From positions 124,001 to 188,000 of the forward strand of contig NZ_LUAW01000011.1 of NCBI RefSeq assembly GCF_001605895.1: a stretch of DNA of 64,000 nucleotides, written 5' to 3'. Made by a program: the position numbers and the translations under genes. Shown here piece after piece: positions 63,033 to 64,000 of this stretch. The notes below the pieces were generated by a model. It ran no database searches. It was not told the origin of the DNA and saw only the letters and a program-made list of their open reading frames with translations. The DNA is from Acinetobacter pragensis. GTDB taxonomy: Bacteria; Pseudomonadota; Gammaproteobacteria; Pseudomonadales; Moraxellaceae. Each line of letters begins with the position of its first letter. Positions within the stretch are counted from its first letter, which is position 1.

Positions 63033-63302
63033 ATGATTAATGAATACCGCAATGCCATCCGCGACCATATCAACCGCTTAATTAAGCAGGGCAAGTTGAA
63101 TCAGCTGATTGTCTGGGATATTCAGCAGGACGAAGCTCAAGATCCAACACTATTGAGTTTAAGAATGTACGGTTCAAGGGCATATACAGACGCTATTCAG
63201 GTTGCATGCGGCACCAGCGGCATCTGGGAAAAACTGCCGGTTAAAAGAATAGCGGTCCCCCTGATCGCAGATGTTCTTGAATTTCGCCGTGAATATCTCT
63301 AA
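63033..63302 (+). CDS. Hypothetical late protein
   Basis: 89 residues: INEYRNAIRDHINRLIKQGKLNQLIVWDIQQDE, then LLSLRMYGSRAYTDAIQVACG. No recognised domain. It ends 12 bp before the next ATG. Confidence 0.65.
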   Translation: MINEYRNAIRDHINRLIKQGKLNQLIVWDIQQDEAQDPTLLSLRMYGSRAYTDAIQVACGTSGIWEKLPVKRIAVPLIADVLEFRREYL

Positions 63303-63314
63303 GGAATATGACTC

Positions 63315-64000
63315 ATGGCTAATCCAACTCCTGATCAATTGCAGCAAGCTCATAAGCAAATGCAGGAAGCGCTGCGAAAAGGCGGGCTGCGCCATGATCT
63401 TCAAGGCCGCAGAAGTGCTGACAGCAAGCAGCGCGGCGAAGCTGATAAAGAATTCAACTATGATGAATTCGGCAGAAAAATTCCCAAGCCTACTTTTTTA
63501 AGACCTGCAGATATTGAAAAAGGTGAGAAGTACGATGTTGAACGCGTGCTGTATACAACACTTGGGCAGCAGAAAGGAGAAGCCCCGAGAAAGATCACCC
63601 GCGAAGATATTATGGCCTTCAAGGACAATATTGACCTTTTGCGGGAGCATTATTCTACAGGCATCAGTATTCAAAATATTATCAACTTAAGTCATGCCGA
63701 TGATATTGACCGCGCCAATGAGCAAATACATCTTGTTGTGCCGCTCAGCCGTAAAGACAGTCTTGTGCATCTGATGACCAATGCAGGACCGAAAAGCAAG
63801 GTGACGAATCATCACGTTGAAATTGAGTTCAGCAGCTTCAGTTCATTGGTTTCAAGCACCAGTCAAAATGCCGTCAACTTGGTTAAGCGCTGGTTATCCG
63901 GCGGCAAAATTAAATTCGAGTGTGACTGTGAGCGGCATACATTCTGGTACCGCTATATGGCTACGATTGGCGGCTATGCCTTAGGGCGTAAGGAAAATGG
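63315..64000 (+). CDS. Late protein with CxC...H motif, cut by the window edge
   Basis: The frame is open to the right edge (228 codons seen), starting after AAGGA at 63301. The N-terminal 120 residues are charged and helical. The tail reads KIKFECDCERHTFWYRYMATIGGYALGRKENG; the C-x-C-x-x-H might form part of a zinc site with residues beyond the edge. Not recognised; the position late in the virion module suggests a structural or processing role. Confidence 0.7.
   Translation, partial: MANPTPDQLQQAHKQMQEALRKGGLRHDLQGRRSADSKQRGEADKEFNYDEFGRKIPKPTFLRPADIEKGEKYDVERVLYTTLGQQKGEAPRKITREDIMAFKDNIDLLREHYSTGISIQNIINLSHADDIDRANEQIHLVVPLSRKDSLVHLMTNAGPKSKVTNHHVEIEFSSFSSLVSSTSQNAVNLVKRWLSGGKIKFECDCERHTFWYRYMATIGGYALGRKEN

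Overview
The window is the chromosome of a gamma-proteobacterium of the genus Acinetobacter or a very close relative, by inference from gene content: a divergent alkR/alkM-type alkane hydroxylase pair, a CidR/LrgA/LrgB cluster, a tandem glycine riboswitch in front of a D-amino-acid dehydrogenase, AT-rich DNA and Acinetobacter-like prophage genes. Bases 1 to about 26,050 are ordinary core genome. Bases from about 26,100 to the right edge are a single large prophage whose right end lies outside the window.

Core region. In order: the 3' part of aroC, a GNAT acetyltransferase, a uracil-DNA-glycosylase-fold protein, the glycine riboswitch and dadA-like gene, a lipoprotein, an LprI-like periplasmic protein, ispF, a PTP-like phosphatase, a DAHP synthase, a TauE/SafE permease, lpxB, alkR/alkM, tesB, ybaK, a cobalamin late-assembly operon (2H phosphoesterase, cobU, cobT, cobC, cobS), a frameshifted spore-coat-U (Csu-pilin type) remnant, lrgB/lrgA with a divergent LysR regulator, an HxlR regulator, the tusDCB-tusE sulfur relay, a GalE-like protein with an altered catalytic motif, and fumC behind a strong Fur box.

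Prophage, left (early and lysogeny) half. A lambda-type integrase points at the left end, so attL should lie in 26,051-26,391. A leftward early operon (an unknown membrane-anchored protein, ERF annealase, excisionase, integrase) starts near operator sites at 31,007-31,063. A cI-like S24 repressor and a Cro-like gene diverge at 36.2-36.3 kb around three operators of the same CTAC-N5-GTAG family. Directly behind cI, in the same direction, is an AT-rich, tightly overlapping three-gene cassette (32.8-35.5 kb) that looks like a lysogenically expressed defence or exclusion module (first gene PD-(D/E)XK-like; possibly GAPS4-like). Rightward early genes are CII, HNH, an O-like replication protein carrying iterons, a winged-helix protein and a possible antiterminator. 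A free-standing initiator-type tRNA-Met with its own promoter and terminator follows.

Prophage, late half. It contains a RusA-like resolvase, an XRE regulator, a terS-like gene with repeats, a yoeB/yefM toxin-antitoxin pair with four TGTACA operator cores, a tape-measure/muramidase protein, cargo genes (secreted lipase, 7-alpha-hydroxysteroid-dehydrogenase-like SDR), baseplate genes, an Acb2/Tad1-like hairpin protein (possible anti-CBASS/anti-Thoeris sponge), virion proteins of unknown role, a large terminase interrupted by a 149-residue mini-intein inside Walker A, a catalytically degenerate duplicate of the terminase nuclease domain, and a tail fibre. The tail genes precede terL, and terS and terL lie 12.5 kb apart.

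The most striking unexplained signal is a repeated late leader. At eight places the octamer TTGGAACA, or a close variant, sits 67-74 bp upstream of a late start codon. In seven of them a stem-loop follows about 36-42 bp later and ends at or just before the ATG. I interpret this as the prophage's late promoter/leader module. All family assignments come from reading the translated sequences; no database search was possible.
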